The translations under genes were made by a program, and so were the position numbers. This document shows positions 25,725 to 34,202 of a stretch of 64,000 bases of DNA, piece by piece. Source of the stretch: Salibacterium aidingense DSM 18341 (GTDB lineage: Bacteria > Bacillota > Bacilli > Bacillales > Marinococcaceae); assembly GCF_000429685.1 (NCBI RefSeq), contig NZ_AUCI01000002.1:248001-312000 (forward strand), in the 5' to 3' direction. Under the pieces are notes generated by a model. That model was not told the origin of the DNA, did no database searches, and saw nothing but the letters and a program-made list of their open reading frames with translations. The first letter of the stretch is position 1. The number at the start of each line of letters is the position of its first letter.

Positions 25725-27599
25725 GTGGCAACAGAAACTGCTGCTAACAATAATAAAAGCGTATTGTGGGACTGGTTAACGACAGTCGACCATAAAAAGC
25801 TGGCCGTTTTGTATTTAATAGCCGGCGCCCTGTTTTTTATAAAAGCCGGCGCAATGGCAATTTTTATGCGGATTCAGTTGATGTCTGCGGAGAATACCTT
25901 TTTGAGCGGACAGACATTTAACGAATTTATAACCATGCACGGGACCATTATGCTCTTCTTAGCGGTTACCCCGTTGATATTTGCATTTATGAACTTTGCG
26001 GTCCCGTTACAGATCGGGGCCAGAGATGTTGCGTTTCCGTTTGTAAACGCGCTTGGTTTTTGGATTTTCTTTTTTGGTGGACTGCTTGTAAGTTTAAGCT
26101 GGTTTTTTGGAGGAGCTCCAGATGCGGGCTGGACGGCTTATGTCCCATTATCCAGCGGAGAATATGCAGATCTCGGATTGGATTTTTATGTACTGGGGCT
26201 GCAGATCAGTGGTTTGGGGACACTTATCTCTGCGATTAACTTTATCGTCACCATTATTAATATGAGGGCACCAGGGATGACCATGATGAGAATGCCTTTA
26301 TTCTGCTGGACCGGTCTTGTTACTTCCATACTTATTGTATTTGCCTTCACTCCGCTTGCAGCAGGGCTGGCGCTGCTTATGCTGGACCGGATTTTTGGCG
26401 GCCAGTTCTTTATGCCGGATGCAGGAGGAAATCCTGTGCTTTGGCAGCACATTTTCTGGATTTTTGGTCACCCGGAAGTATATATTCTGGTTCTCCCTGC
26501 GTTTGGTATTATTTCGGAAGTAGTACCCGCATTCTCCAGAAAGCGTTTATTCGGCTACACCGCCATGGTATTTGCCACCCTTATCATTGCATTTCTTTCC
26601 TTTATGGTATGGGTGCACCACATGTTTACTGTTGGCATCGGTCCAATCACAAACTCCGTATTTGCGATTGCAACGATGGCCATCGGAGTGCCTACAGGTA
26701 TTAAAATATTTAACTGGCTGTTTACGATGTGGGGCGGTAAAATTACATTTAATACAGCCATGCTGTGTGCGTCTTCCTTCGTTCCGACATTTGTCCTGGG
26801 CGGAGTAACCGGTGTCATGCTTGCGATGGTTCCGGTCGACTACTTATATCACGATACCTACTTCGTGGTTGCCCACTTCCACTATATTGTGGTCGGAGGT
26901 ATTGCACTGGGACTGCTGGCAGGAACCTATTACTGGTATCCGAAAATGTTCGGTCACAAATTAAATGAAAAACTGGGACAATTAATGTTTTGGCTGTTTT
27001 ATATTGGTTTTCATCTGACATTCTTTATTCAGCATATATTAGGCTTGATCGGTATGCCGAGACGGGTATTTACCTATCTTGAAGGCCAGGGCATGGAAAC
27101 AATGAATTTGGTTTCGAGCATCGGGGCATTTATGATGGGAGCAGGCGTGGTGGTTCTCCTTATCAACATTGTCTACTCGGCATTCACCTCTGAACGAATT
27201 ACTGTCAGAGACCCATGGGACGCCCGTACGCTGGAATGGTCGACCACCACTCCTGTACCGGAATATAATTTCGCCCAGACTCCGCAGGTTCGTTCGCTTG
27301 ATCCATGGTTTTACGAAAAAGTGCATGGAGAAGGGTTAATGAAACCGGCCGAACCTATGGATGACATTCATATGCCTAATGGGTCTATTCTGCCGCTTAC
27401 GATTGGGCTTGGCCTGTTTGTGTGGGGATTCGGCATGATTATGCTGGAAATGGCTAACCCGATTATCACACCATGGATTGTGATAGGCACCGGAGTTATT
27501 ATTACCTTTGGATCGATGCTGCTTCATTCTATCCATGAAGATCATGGCTATCACATACCTCTTGATAAGATTAAAAAGATCGAAAAGGAGGTAGGCTAA
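25725..27599 (+). CDS. ctaD: Cytochrome c oxidase subunit I
   Basis: Catalytic subunit holding haem a and the haem a3-CuB centre; proton pump; 624 aa with 12 or more helices. Motifs: MHGTIMLFLA (haem a ligand His), WIFGHPEVYILVLPAFG (CuB His and His-Tyr cross-link), VWVHHMFTVG (two CuB His), DTYFVVAHFHYIVVGG (haem a3 and a ligand His). GTG start with AAGGAGG eight bases upstream. The next cistron begins one base after the stop, so translation is probably coupled. Confidence 0.97.
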   Translation: MATETAANNNKSVLWDWLTTVDHKKLAVLYLIAGALFFIKAGAMAIFMRIQLMSAENTFLSGQTFNEFITMHGTIMLFLAVTPLIFAFMNFAVPLQIGARDVAFPFVNALGFWIFFFGGLLVSLSWFFGGAPDAGWTAYVPLSSGEYADLGLDFYVLGLQISGLGTLISAINFIVTIINMRAPGMTMMRMPLFCWTGLVTSILIVFAFTPLAAGLALLMLDRIFGGQFFMPDAGGNPVLWQHIFWIFGHPEVYILVLPAFGIISEVVPAFSRKRLFGYTAMVFATLIIAFLSFMVWVHHMFTVGIGPITNSVFAIATMAIGVPTGIKIFNWLFTMWGGKITFNTAMLCASSFVPTFVLGGVTGVMLAMVPVDYLYHDTYFVVAHFHYIVVGGIALGLLAGTYYWYPKMFGHKLNEKLGQLMFWLFYIGFHLTFFIQHILGLIGMPRRVFTYLEGQGMETMNLVSSIGAFMMGAGVVVLLINIVYSAFTSERITVRDPWDARTLEWSTTTPVPEYNFAQTPQVRSLDPWFYEKVHGEGLMKPAEPMDDIHMPNGSILPLTIGLGLFVWGFGMIMLEMANPIITPWIVIGTGVIITFGSMLLHSIHEDHGYHIPLDKIKKIEKEVG

Positions 27600-27600
27600 C

Positions 27601-28224
27601 ATGTCTGATTCTGTTGATGTAAGTAAAGGACTGCCGCCAAATCCCGAGAAGGCAACATTGGAAGGGAAAAATAAATTCCTGGGATTTTGGGTGTTTCTCG
27701 GCGGCGAGACAATTATGTTTGCTACGTTTTTTGGGACGTTTCTGGGACTGCGGGAAGGCACGGCAGGGGGGCCGTCTGCGGAGGAATTATTCTCCCTGCC
27801 CTTGGTCTTTCTCATGACCATGCTCCTGTTGACAAGTTCCTTGACCAGTGTATTAGCAATGTTCTCCATGAAGAAAAACAACTTTAGAAATATGATCATT
27901 TTGACTGTCATTACCGTACTTCTTGGTTTTGGCTTTCTCGCATGTGAAATCTATGAGTTTTATGAATACGTTCATCACGGCGGACTTGGTTTCACTACAA
28001 GTGCCTTTGGCTCATCGTTTTACTCTCTGGTAGGACTGCATGGAGCCCACGTTACATTTGGTCTTTTCTGGTTTATCACGCTCATGATACGGTACAGCCG
28101 CACCGGAATCACACTGACCAATGCCCCCAAGTTTTATGTAGCGAGCCTGTACTGGCACTTCATTGACGTCGTCTGGGTATTTATCTTTACTGTTGTATAT
28201 TTAATGTCGATAGGAGGTGCGTAA
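27601..28224 (+). CDS. ctaE: Cytochrome c oxidase subunit III
   Basis: Integral membrane subunit III, 207 aa, about five helices. Family patterns: KFLGFWVFLGGETIMFATFFGTFLGLR near the N terminus, SLVGLHGAHVTFGLFWF (HGxHVxxG), and the C-terminal YWHFIDVVWVFIFTVVYL. AAAGGAGG precedes ATG 27601. Part of ctaCDEF; the ctaF start is 3 nt beyond its stop. Confidence 0.96.
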   Translation: MSDSVDVSKGLPPNPEKATLEGKNKFLGFWVFLGGETIMFATFFGTFLGLREGTAGGPSAEELFSLPLVFLMTMLLLTSSLTSVLAMFSMKKNNFRNMIILTVITVLLGFGFLACEIYEFYEYVHHGGLGFTTSAFGSSFYSLVGLHGAHVTFGLFWFITLMIRYSRTGITLTNAPKFYVASLYWHFIDVVWVFIFTVVYLMSIGGA

Positions 28225-28227
28225 AAA

Positions 28228-28572
28228 ATGTCGGATGATCTTTCCAAACCGTTTTCTCAAAGTGCTCTTTCCCATGAAGAAATCTTAAAAATAAACCGGG
28301 AAAGACGAATTCAGATTACAGCCTTTGCGTTCATGATCTTCTTGACTTTGCTTGCCTTTCTTGCCGTTGGAATGGAAATGGTAGAACCAGGGTTCACGAT
28401 CCCGTTTATTCTGCTGCTTGCCGTTGTCCAGTTTGTCCTGCAGTTGTTCTACTTCATGCATCTGAAAGACAAAGATCATCAGTGGCCGAATGCTTTTATG
28501 ATGACAGGAATTGTTGTTGCAACACCGGCTGTTATTGCGCTCGTTCTATTGCTTGGCGTGACGAAGTATTAA
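28228..28572 (+). CDS. ctaF: Cytochrome c oxidase subunit IV
   Basis: Small subunit IV of Bacillus-type haem-copper oxidase, 114 aa, three predicted helices: about 33-53, 62-84 and 91-112. Typical SU IV pattern VVQFVLQLFYFMHLKDKDHQWPN. Acts in assembly/stability of the complex. ATG 28228 preceded by AGGAGGTGCG within the end of ctaE. Followed by a hairpin. Confidence 0.93.
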   Translation: MSDDLSKPFSQSALSHEEILKINRERRIQITAFAFMIFLTLLAFLAVGMEMVEPGFTIPFILLLAVVQFVLQLFYFMHLKDKDHQWPNAFMMTGIVVATPAVIALVLLLGVTKY

Positions 28573-28580
28573 ATGATGAG

Positions 28581-28614
28581 GACTGCTCCTTTCGCTGGCG
28601 GAAGGAGCAGTTTT
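28581..28614 (+). terminator. Hairpin after ctaF
   Basis: Stem ACTGCTCCTT (28582-28591) with AAGGAGCAGT (28602-28611), followed by a short TTT. Either a weak terminator or an mRNA stabiliser between ctaF and the DUF420 gene. Confidence 0.65.
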
Positions 28615-28704
28615 ACGTTCACTTGATCGTTATAGATCAGGGGAGTGAAACCTTATTCTTTCATGTATAATAGAAGCAGATCGAAGTAAAAGGAGGGAAC
28701 AGCT

Positions 28705-29262
28705 GTGGCAGCAGATGATACCTCATCTCCGGAAAATCAGGGCAGGAGCAGGAGTCATGCATGGATTGCTGTTATTTTAACCGTTATCATCAACGGGCTT
28801 ATTACGGTTTTATTTTTTATAGATGGGTACAACGGAGAAGTTGGATTTGATCTTACGATTCTGCCCATGCTGAATGCGATATTTAACAGTTTTACTACGG
28901 TGTTTTTAGTGAGCGCATTGTTTTTCATTCTTCGAAAAAATATAAAGATGCACCGTCGTTTTATTTATGCTGCTTTCACCAGTACTTCCCTGTTTTTGAT
29001 TACCTATTTAATCTACCATTATCTTGCAGAGTCAACTGCCTATGGGGGAAGTGGATGGATAGCCGGCGTGTATTACTTTATACTCGTTTCCCATATTATC
29101 CTGGCTGCGGTTATCGTCCCTTTAGCTGTGATTACATTTTTACGAGGGATAAAATTTCAAGTGGCCAAACACCGGAAAATTGCGCGCCTGACTATGCCGT
29201 TATGGCTGTATGTCAGCATTACAGGCGTCATAGTTTACCTGATGATTTCCCCGTATTATTAA
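28705..29262 (+). CDS. ctaM: DUF420 membrane protein, CtaM/YozB-like oxidase assembly factor
   Basis: 185-residue membrane protein with about five helices and conserved His near MLNAIFNSFTTVFL, IKMHRRFIYAA, YLIYHYL and LVSHIILAAVIVP, the DUF420 signature. In Staphylococcus aureus the DUF420 protein CtaM is needed for haem A-containing oxidase activity; B. subtilis has the homologue YozB. GTG start after AGGAGGG. It occupies the place where B. subtilis has ctaG (a different family), at the end of the oxidase operon. Name by homology; experimental role inferred. Confidence 0.8.
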   Translation: MAADDTSSPENQGRSRSHAWIAVILTVIINGLITVLFFIDGYNGEVGFDLTILPMLNAIFNSFTTVFLVSALFFILRKNIKMHRRFIYAAFTSTSLFLITYLIYHYLAESTAYGGSGWIAGVYYFILVSHIILAAVIVPLAVITFLRGIKFQVAKHRKIARLTMPLWLYVSITGVIVYLMISPYY

Positions 29263-29292
29263 CCGTTTTTGCGCATTGTGAATCGCATAAGC

Positions 29293-29334
29293 AAAGCAGG
29301 GGCGGCCCACAAAAAGGCTGTCCCTGCTTTTTTA
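29293..29334 (+). terminator. Terminator of the oxidase cluster
   Basis: Stem AAAGCAGGGGCGGCC pairs with GGCTGTCCCTGCTTT (29317-29331) with two imperfect positions, followed by T. Confidence 0.85.
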
Positions 29335-29435
29335 GAAGATTAGAGTCGGTGTTTGAAAAATTGCCTGAAAACTGGCGCTGGCCGCGAAAGAGCGTCCCGT
29401 CTGCAGCAGAGGCGTTATTAAAGTCCCCTTCTTAT

Positions 29436-30494
29436 TTAAATTTTGAAGTTCAGTTTAATAATGCCGGCTTCTCTGGCAGACGTAAAGGCGATCACACTGA
29501 GGGGGCCAACAATGAAACCAATCACCCCTAAAAGGGAGAGTCCTATATACAGTGAAATTAATGTTGCAAGAGCAGAGAGGCCGATATGGCTTCCCATAAC
29601 TTTAGGTTCTACGGTACGGCGTATGACTAATAATACAATCGCGAGAACGAGAAGCTGGGTACCAAGAAGCAGATCTCCCGCGATAAAATGATAAAGAGAC
29701 CATGGGGCCAGGACTGCAATCGAACCAATAATAGGTATAAAATCAATCAGCCAGATAATGATTGACATTAACAGTGCCACGTCGGGTGTAAATATATATA
29801 AACTGATCAAGGTGACAATAAAAATTATAATACTGACTAGAAATTGAGCCTTGAAAAAACCAAGAATGACATAGGAGAGCCGCGAGGTCATAAATTTGAA
29901 TTTCTCAGCCGAATCCTCTGTCATAAACGAGTACATTTTTCTTTTTAACCGCGGCAGGTCCATAAGAAATAAAAACAGCGCGATTAAATAGACGAGCAGA
30001 GATACGATAAATCCGGGAATAGATGCGAGCATCCCGGGAATTTTATCAACATAGGACAGCAAGGTCTCTCTCGAACTTTCGAGACCGCTGATAATTTGAG
30101 CATTAATCTGTTCAATTGCTTCCGGAGGCAGATTCATGTCCTGGTAGGCCGTTTCAATTCTTGACTGCAGGCTTAAAAGGGCCTGATTCAAATCATTGAC
30201 GTACTTTGGAAGATTATCAACGAAATATACGGCCTGCGAAACCACCTGGGTGATAATAAAGTATCCGCAAAGCGTAAGAATGAACAAGAAAAAGACAAAG
30301 ACAATCATGACTGAGATACTGCGGGTTATATTTATTTTGTCATGTAAAAATCGGACCGCTGGAGATAAAAACAATGCCGTTAACAAGGCAAGAATAATGG
30401 GTCCGGATACGGGCAGAATAAAATAGGCTCCTGTTAAGAGCAGTAAAATCGTTGCGATTCGAAGCATTATTTTTTTGTTGAAAATCGACGGCAC
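29436..30494 (-). CDS. AI-2E family permease (YtvI/YdbI-like)
   Basis: 352-residue polytopic membrane protein of the AI-2E (PerM) family, about seven helices. Hallmarks: an N-terminal pair of helices (ATILLLLTGAYFIL, GPIILALLTALFLSPAV), a long extracytoplasmic loop (about 80-140), DLPRLKRKMYSFM, and the C-terminal LIDFIPIIGSIAVLAPW, RRTVEPKVMGSHIGLSALATL and LIGLSLLG-like GVIGFIVGPL. Members include sporulation protein YtvI and sodium/proton or signal exporters; which one this is cannot be told. GTG 30494 has AAAGGAG seven bases upstream; ATG 30500 is too close to it. Confidence 0.8.
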   Translation of the reverse strand: MPSIFNKKIMLRIATILLLLTGAYFILPVSGPIILALLTALFLSPAVRFLHDKINITRSISVMIVFVFFLFILTLCGYFIITQVVSQAVYFVDNLPKYVNDLNQALLSLQSRIETAYQDMNLPPEAIEQINAQIISGLESSRETLLSYVDKIPGMLASIPGFIVSLLVYLIALFLFLMDLPRLKRKMYSFMTEDSAEKFKFMTSRLSYVILGFFKAQFLVSIIIFIVTLISLYIFTPDVALLMSIIIWLIDFIPIIGSIAVLAPWSLYHFIAGDLLLGTQLLVLAIVLLVIRRTVEPKVMGSHIGLSALATLISLYIGLSLLGVIGFIVGPLSVIAFTSAREAGIIKLNFKI

Positions 30495-30584
30495 AGTCAT
30501 GCTCCTTTCGACAAGTTCCCCTGTTTCAAACGAAATGTTACGATTCCTATTATAATATGGCAGCTGTAGATTGAACAGAAAAAA

Positions 30585-30755
30585 GCCTTTTTCGGTGTCA
30601 AGCCTCCGTAAACTCTTGTTTCCCGAACTACGGACCACGAACTGGTTCGGGCCTGCAGCGCAGACTCCTGAGACGCTGCGGCAGGTGCAGGGCCAGTCTC
30701 ATCCCGGGGGTGGAAATGACGCTGTCCGTATTTCATTTTATAAAACAGTATTCCT
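30585..30755. repeat. GC-rich intergenic segment, possible decayed repeat (J)
   Basis: Between the AI-2E gene and ylbA. Contains the inverted pair GCAGCGCAGACTCC...GACGCTGC and GGTTCGGGCCTGCA, which is close to GGTTCAGACCTGCA near 3160. CAGACTCC also occurs in copy E. It lacks the CGAACGAT hairpin. No gene seen. Confidence 0.35.
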
Positions 30756-30790
30756 AAAAAAACCGGAGAATTTTTATTCCTCCGGTTTAT
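30756..30790 (-). terminator. Terminator of ylbA
   Basis: AACCGGAG (30761-30768) pairs with CTCCGGTT (30780-30787), 11-nt loop, with T-runs in the minus direction. Lies 12 nt after the ylbA stop codon. Confidence 0.85.
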
Positions 30791-30801
30791 GTATAAGCAG
30801 A

Positions 30802-31164
30802 TCACGCCTGTTCTGCTTCCACCAACTCGTTATAAACGTTCTCGATTTTCTGTTTACATTTATTGATGATTTTATCAGGAAAATCTTCATCATATTCTAC
30901 ACCGTGCGGGTAATAGTGACGCCCGAAAAATGGGGTGAGGAGACGGACCTCCGCGTCCTCTTTTGGAATTTCTCCCTGCACGGCGACAGCCTGAACACGT
31001 AAAAAGTAGGTGGCATCATCGGATTGATCAAGCAGCTTATAATCGAATGTTACTCTTTCATAATCCCACTGTCCTTCATGGATGAATCCGTTATTTTCCA
31101 TAATTCTTGTTAAACGTCCAAAATTAAATTCTTTTCCGTGAAAGTCATAATCTTCGATTTTCAT
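30802..31164 (-). CDS. ylbA: YugN-like family protein YlbA
   Basis: 120-residue cytoplasmic protein of the YugN-like family, function unknown. Patterns: GRLTRIMENNGFIHEGQWDYERVTFDYKL, then DATYFLRVQAVAVQGEIP and FFGRHYYPHGVEYDEDFP. Start ATG 31164 has GCAGGAGGTTCAAT upstream; a longer frame from 31356 is excluded because it overlaps the divergent ylbB start. Position next to ylbB fits ylbA. Confidence 0.85.
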   Translation of the reverse strand: MKIEDYDFHGKEFNFGRLTRIMENNGFIHEGQWDYERVTFDYKLLDQSDDATYFLRVQAVAVQGEIPKEDAEVRLLTPFFGRHYYPHGVEYDEDFPDKIINKCKQKIENVYNELVEAEQA

Positions 31165-31313
31165 ATTGAACCTCCTGCTTTCTGCATCTATATCAACTAG
31201 TTTAATCATAATACGAAAAATTAGAAGATGCAACGCTATTATAGAAGGAATAGGAATAAGGAAGGGAAGTATAGTACATAGTAAAGAGTGATAAACGATA
31301 AGGAGGGTATAGA

Positions 31314-31742
31314 ATGAAAAACATTCAAGAAGTAATGACGAGTGATGTAGAAACATGCAGACCAGAGGACACGGTACTGGAAGCTGCGAAAAAAATGAAA
31401 GAATACCATATTGGATCTATCCCTGTTACTCAGGATCGTAATTTAATGGGGATGATTACAGACCGGGATATTGTCGTTCGCTGCCTTGCAGAAGGAAAAA
31501 CGGAATCCGCCAACGTGTCCGATGTGATGAGTTCCAATATTATAACGGCCGAACCAGACATGGATGTACAGGAAGCGGCGCGAATGATGGCCGAGAAGCA
31601 GATTCGGCGTCTGCCTATTGTAGAAAACCAACAGCTTGCCGGCATTGTCGCATTAAAGGACTTAGCAGTTGATGAAGGAACAGATTCCCAGGCTTCTTTT
31701 GCCTTGAATGAAATTTCGGAGCGGCCGGAAGTACATCACTAG
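31314..31742 (+). CDS. ylbB: CBS-domain protein YlbB
   Basis: 142 residues, two tandem CBS motifs making one Bateman module: VMTSDVETCRPEDTVLEAAKKM to ITDRDIVVRC, then VMSSNIITAEPDMDVQEAARMM to LAGIVALKDLAV. Such modules bind adenine nucleotides; no effector domain is attached. AAGGAGGGTATAGA precedes ATG 31314. Resembles general-stress CBS proteins YhcV/YlbB. Monocistronic with its own terminator. Confidence 0.88.
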   Translation: MKNIQEVMTSDVETCRPEDTVLEAAKKMKEYHIGSIPVTQDRNLMGMITDRDIVVRCLAEGKTESANVSDVMSSNIITAEPDMDVQEAARMMAEKQIRRLPIVENQQLAGIVALKDLAVDEGTDSQASFALNEISERPEVHH

Positions 31743-31762
31743 AAAAGGAGAAGCCCGCAGCG

Positions 31763-31788
31763 GACCCGGCCGATCGCCGGGTCTTTTA
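31763..31788 (+). terminator. Terminator of ylbB
   Basis: Stem GACCCGGC (31763-31770) with GCCGGGTC (31776-31783), 5-nt loop, then TTTT. Confidence 0.85.
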
Positions 31789-32286
31789 ATTAGACCTGGA
31801 TATGATAAAGAAAGTACCGGATCCATAAGCGATAAGCTCAGACTGATCATCATACACTCGGCCTTCCATAACTATCGTGCTGTTTCCTTTAGAGACCATT
31901 TTTACTTCAGCCCTTAAAAACGATCCTTTCCCGGGTTTTACATAATTAATTTTCATTTCCATCGTCACCGAAATACATCCTTCAGGGACCATTTCATTGG
32001 CTGCTCCTCCCATCGAGGTATCCAGGAGCGTGGCTGTTATTCCACCATGAACCATTTGAAGCGGGTTTTCTAAACCGGGATGGACAGGAATAACAACCTC
32101 GTATACATTGTCTTCCCGCCAGCGTCTCCGGGTCTGAAGGAAGCTGCCGATAAACGAGTGGTATTGGTTGTTTCTTTTTCCCTGCCATCCGTTTATCATG
32201 TGAGACAAAACTTCTAGTTCTTCTTCGGAAGCTTCTTCAATAAATGCAGTAAATTTAGTTTGAAGCTCTTGTTTGGAATAGGACAT
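31786..32286 (-). CDS. PaaI-type thioesterase
   Basis: 166 residues: a helical N-terminal extension (about 1-45) and a PaaI/YdiI-like hotdog domain. Key segment ENPLQMVHGGITATLLDTSMGGAANEMVP contains the HGG and Asp catalytic positions; then ISVTMEMKINYVKPGKG. Hydrolysis of acyl-CoA is expected; substrate unknown. In B. subtilis this slot holds ylbC, a different family. Convergent with ylbB, sharing the terminator region. Confidence 0.82.
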   Translation of the reverse strand: MSYSKQELQTKFTAFIEEASEEELEVLSHMINGWQGKRNNQYHSFIGSFLQTRRRWREDNVYEVVIPVHPGLENPLQMVHGGITATLLDTSMGGAANEMVPEGCISVTMEMKINYVKPGKGSFLRAEVKMVSKGNSTIVMEGRVYDDQSELIAYGSGTFFIISRSN

Positions 32287-32439
32287 CTGCTAAAGCAACC
32301 CTTCTACTTCGGAAATTATTCAGACAACGTTTATTTTACCGCAGCCGGGAGCGAAAAGAAACCGAAAAAATAGGCGAACGACTCAAAGGCTGCTGCGTAG
32401 AATGAAAACAAATACAGGAATGCAGGAGGTGTTTGAAGA

Positions 32440-32823
32440 ATGAACGATTCCATTCCAGCTTCTATTTATGAGTTCAGGGAATTCCTTTATAAACATCCTG
32501 AGCTTATTAAAGAAGTACGAGAGGGAAAACAAACCTGGAACCAGCTTTATCAGGATTGGGTCGTGCTGGGGGAAGATCACGAACAATGGGCTTCTTACCG
32601 CATTTCTGACGAGGATAAAAAGGACATTGTAAAGAATGATAACACAGATTCCCTGTCGACAATCATAAAAACACTGGGGCAAATAAACATTGAAGACTTA
32701 CAGAAGCAAATATCGCAATTCAGCGGAATGATGGGGAATGTGCAGCAGGTTCTGCAGCACTTTCAAAAGCCTTCCGCTCCGCCCAGACCTCCTCATGATC
32801 CATTTTCCTTCCGTGGATTTTAA
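32440..32823 (+). CDS. ylbD: Spore coat protein YlbD
   Basis: 127 residues of the YlbD coat family. N-terminal SIYEFREFLYKHPELIKEVREGKQTWNQLYQDWVVLGEDH is characteristic; the C terminus is proline-rich (KPSAPPRPPHDPFSFRGF). Expected in the mother cell during sporulation and in the spore coat. GGAGGTGTTTGAAGA precedes ATG 32440. Followed 14 nt later by ylbE, so co-transcribed. Confidence 0.87.
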   Translation: MNDSIPASIYEFREFLYKHPELIKEVREGKQTWNQLYQDWVVLGEDHEQWASYRISDEDKKDIVKNDNTDSLSTIIKTLGQINIEDLQKQISQFSGMMGNVQQVLQHFQKPSAPPRPPHDPFSFRGF

Positions 32824-32837
32824 GAAGGAGGGGTAAG

Positions 32838-33065
32838 GTGCACCCGGAATGTTATACATTTATTCAATCGAAGCCGGAATATCGAACATTTATACGTTTT
32901 CACCCCAGTTGGTACAGGAAGCTGAATAAACATCCAGAGCTGCTGCCGCAGTTTATTGAAGCTTCACGGGAATATCATGGCCAGACTTTTCCCCAGCGTT
33001 TGGAAAAATGGCAGAAAAACGCTCAGTTCCTCTCCATGGTAATGCAGTTATTTACAACTAAATAA
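32838..33065 (+). CDS. ylbE: YlbE-like protein
   Basis: 75-residue protein with the YlbE pattern: FIQSKPEYRTFIRFHPSWYRKLNKHPELLPQFIEASREYHG, C-terminal SMVMQLF. Function unknown; linked to ylbD in Bacillus sporulation loci. GTG start with GGAGGGGTAAG upstream. Followed by a hairpin terminator. Confidence 0.85.
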   Translation: MHPECYTFIQSKPEYRTFIRFHPSWYRKLNKHPELLPQFIEASREYHGQTFPQRLEKWQKNAQFLSMVMQLFTTK

Positions 33066-33073
33066 TTTCGTTT

Positions 33074-33122
33074 AAAAACCTTTCTTTGCTGCATACTACC
33101 ATAGCAAAGGGAGGTTTTTGAA
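33074..33122 (+). terminator. Terminator of ylbE that contains the next gene's ribosome site
   Basis: AAAAACCTTTCTTTGCT (33074-33090) pairs with AGCAAAGGGAGGTTTTT (33103-33119), 12-nt loop. The right arm contains AAAGGGAGG, which is the only ribosome site for the TTG start at 33123. The hairpin thus could terminate ylbDE read-through and also mask translation of the next gene. Confidence 0.8.
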
Positions 33123-33536
33123 TTGCATAAATTATGGATCTGTACGTGCAGCATCTTAATGGTTGTCGTGTTATTTTTTCAGCAGACAGGCGAAGCGGTG
33201 GAAGAGAACGAAAGCCTTCATGTTAAAACAATACCGGTGCAGAGTGAAACTAAACAAAAAATGGAGGATTGGACTCTCCAGTATAAAATAAAAAATCAAG
33301 ATTTATTTGTGGAATGCATCGTACCTGAATTTTCCTTATCAAAAAAGGAGAAAGAAGGACATGGGTATTTACTGGTAAAAATGAATGGAGAAACTGCTGC
33401 TCACATGGGACAGGCGGCATTTGTGATGAAAAATTTACCGGCAGGAAAGCATACTATTAAGGTGCAGCCGGTTTCCTATGATGGAAATACAAAAAAAGAT
33501 GCTGTTACTTTTGAAGTGGAAGTTCCTTCCTCTTAA
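33123..33536 (+). CDS. Small exported protein, unknown
   Basis: 137 residues. Residues 1-24 form a signal peptide or N-terminal anchor (KLWICTCSILMVVVLFFQQTGEA). The mature part looks like one beta-sandwich: LQYKIKNQDLFVECIVPEFSLSK, YLLVKMNGETAAHMGQAAFVMKNLPAGKHTIKVQPVSYDG, VTFEVEVPSS; the MKNLPAGKHTIKV turn resembles Ig-like or FixH-like folds. I do not recognise the family. TTG start; ribosome site inside the preceding terminator arm. Lies between ylbE and ylbF. Confidence 0.65.
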   Translation: MHKLWICTCSILMVVVLFFQQTGEAVEENESLHVKTIPVQSETKQKMEDWTLQYKIKNQDLFVECIVPEFSLSKKEKEGHGYLLVKMNGETAAHMGQAAFVMKNLPAGKHTIKVQPVSYDGNTKKDAVTFEVEVPSS

Positions 33537-33594
33537 AACAGTTCTTCAATTGCAGGGCTGCAGCATGTTACAATAATGGAACGGAGGTGTTCCT

Positions 33595-34053
33595 ATGTCT
33601 GCAGTTATTTCAACGCCTGTGGATCTACTTGAAGAGTCTTCCCAACTTGGACAAATTATTCTTCAGTCCGACGTTTTTATAGAGTACCTCAACGCCAGGG
33701 ACCGCATGGAAAACGACAACGAAGCGCAGCGGCTGATCACTGAATTTGCGGAAGCAAAAGATAAATATGAAGAAGTACAGCGTTTCGGCAAATATCACCC
33801 TGATTATAAAACCATTTCTAAAGAGGTCAGATCGGTAAAAAGGGAAATGGATATGCATGACTCTGTGGCTGATTTCAGGAGAGCGGAGAGAGCGCTTGAG
33901 GAACTGCTTAATGAAGTTTGCGGAGAAGTCGCAGGGATTGTGTCCCCGACTATCAAGCTGCCTGGAAATAACCCTTATTTTGAAAATGCCGGTTCAGGGT
34001 CTTGCGGAACCGGCGGCGGCTGCGGTGCCGGGGGAAGCTGCGGCTGTTCTTGA
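33595..34053 (+). CDS. ricF: RicF (YlbF), RNase Y specificity factor
   Basis: 152 residues of the YlbF/YmcA family. With RicA and RicT it forms the Ric complex that modulates RNase Y processing of polycistronic mRNAs and affects competence, sporulation and biofilm in B. subtilis. Helical core: VDLLEESSQLGQIILQSDVFIEYLNARDRME, then helices to about 115. The C-terminal tail GSCGTGGGCGAGGSCGCS carries four Cys and fits the [4Fe-4S] ligand role known for the complex. GGAGGTGTTCCT precedes ATG 33595. Closed by a strong terminator. Confidence 0.9.
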   Translation: MSAVISTPVDLLEESSQLGQIILQSDVFIEYLNARDRMENDNEAQRLITEFAEAKDKYEEVQRFGKYHPDYKTISKEVRSVKREMDMHDSVADFRRAERALEELLNEVCGEVAGIVSPTIKLPGNNPYFENAGSGSCGTGGGCGAGGSCGCS

Positions 34054-34136
34054 GCTTCTGGGCCGCTGCTATTCGCACCGGATCGGAGAAAATCTGCCGG
34101 CAGGGCCCAGCTATGCCATAGAAACTTGGAAAGCAA

Positions 34137-34178
34137 AAAAGAACTTAACCCGGAACCACCCGGGTTAAGTTCTTTTTA
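34137..34178 (+). terminator. Terminator downstream of ylbF
   Basis: Perfect 17-bp stem AAAAGAACTTAACCCGG (34137-34153) with CCGGGTTAAGTTCTTTT (34160-34176), 6-nt loop, T-run. It lies 84 nt past the stop codon. Confidence 0.92.
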
Positions 34179-34202
34179 TTGGAGAACTAAAAATGAAAAA
34201 AG

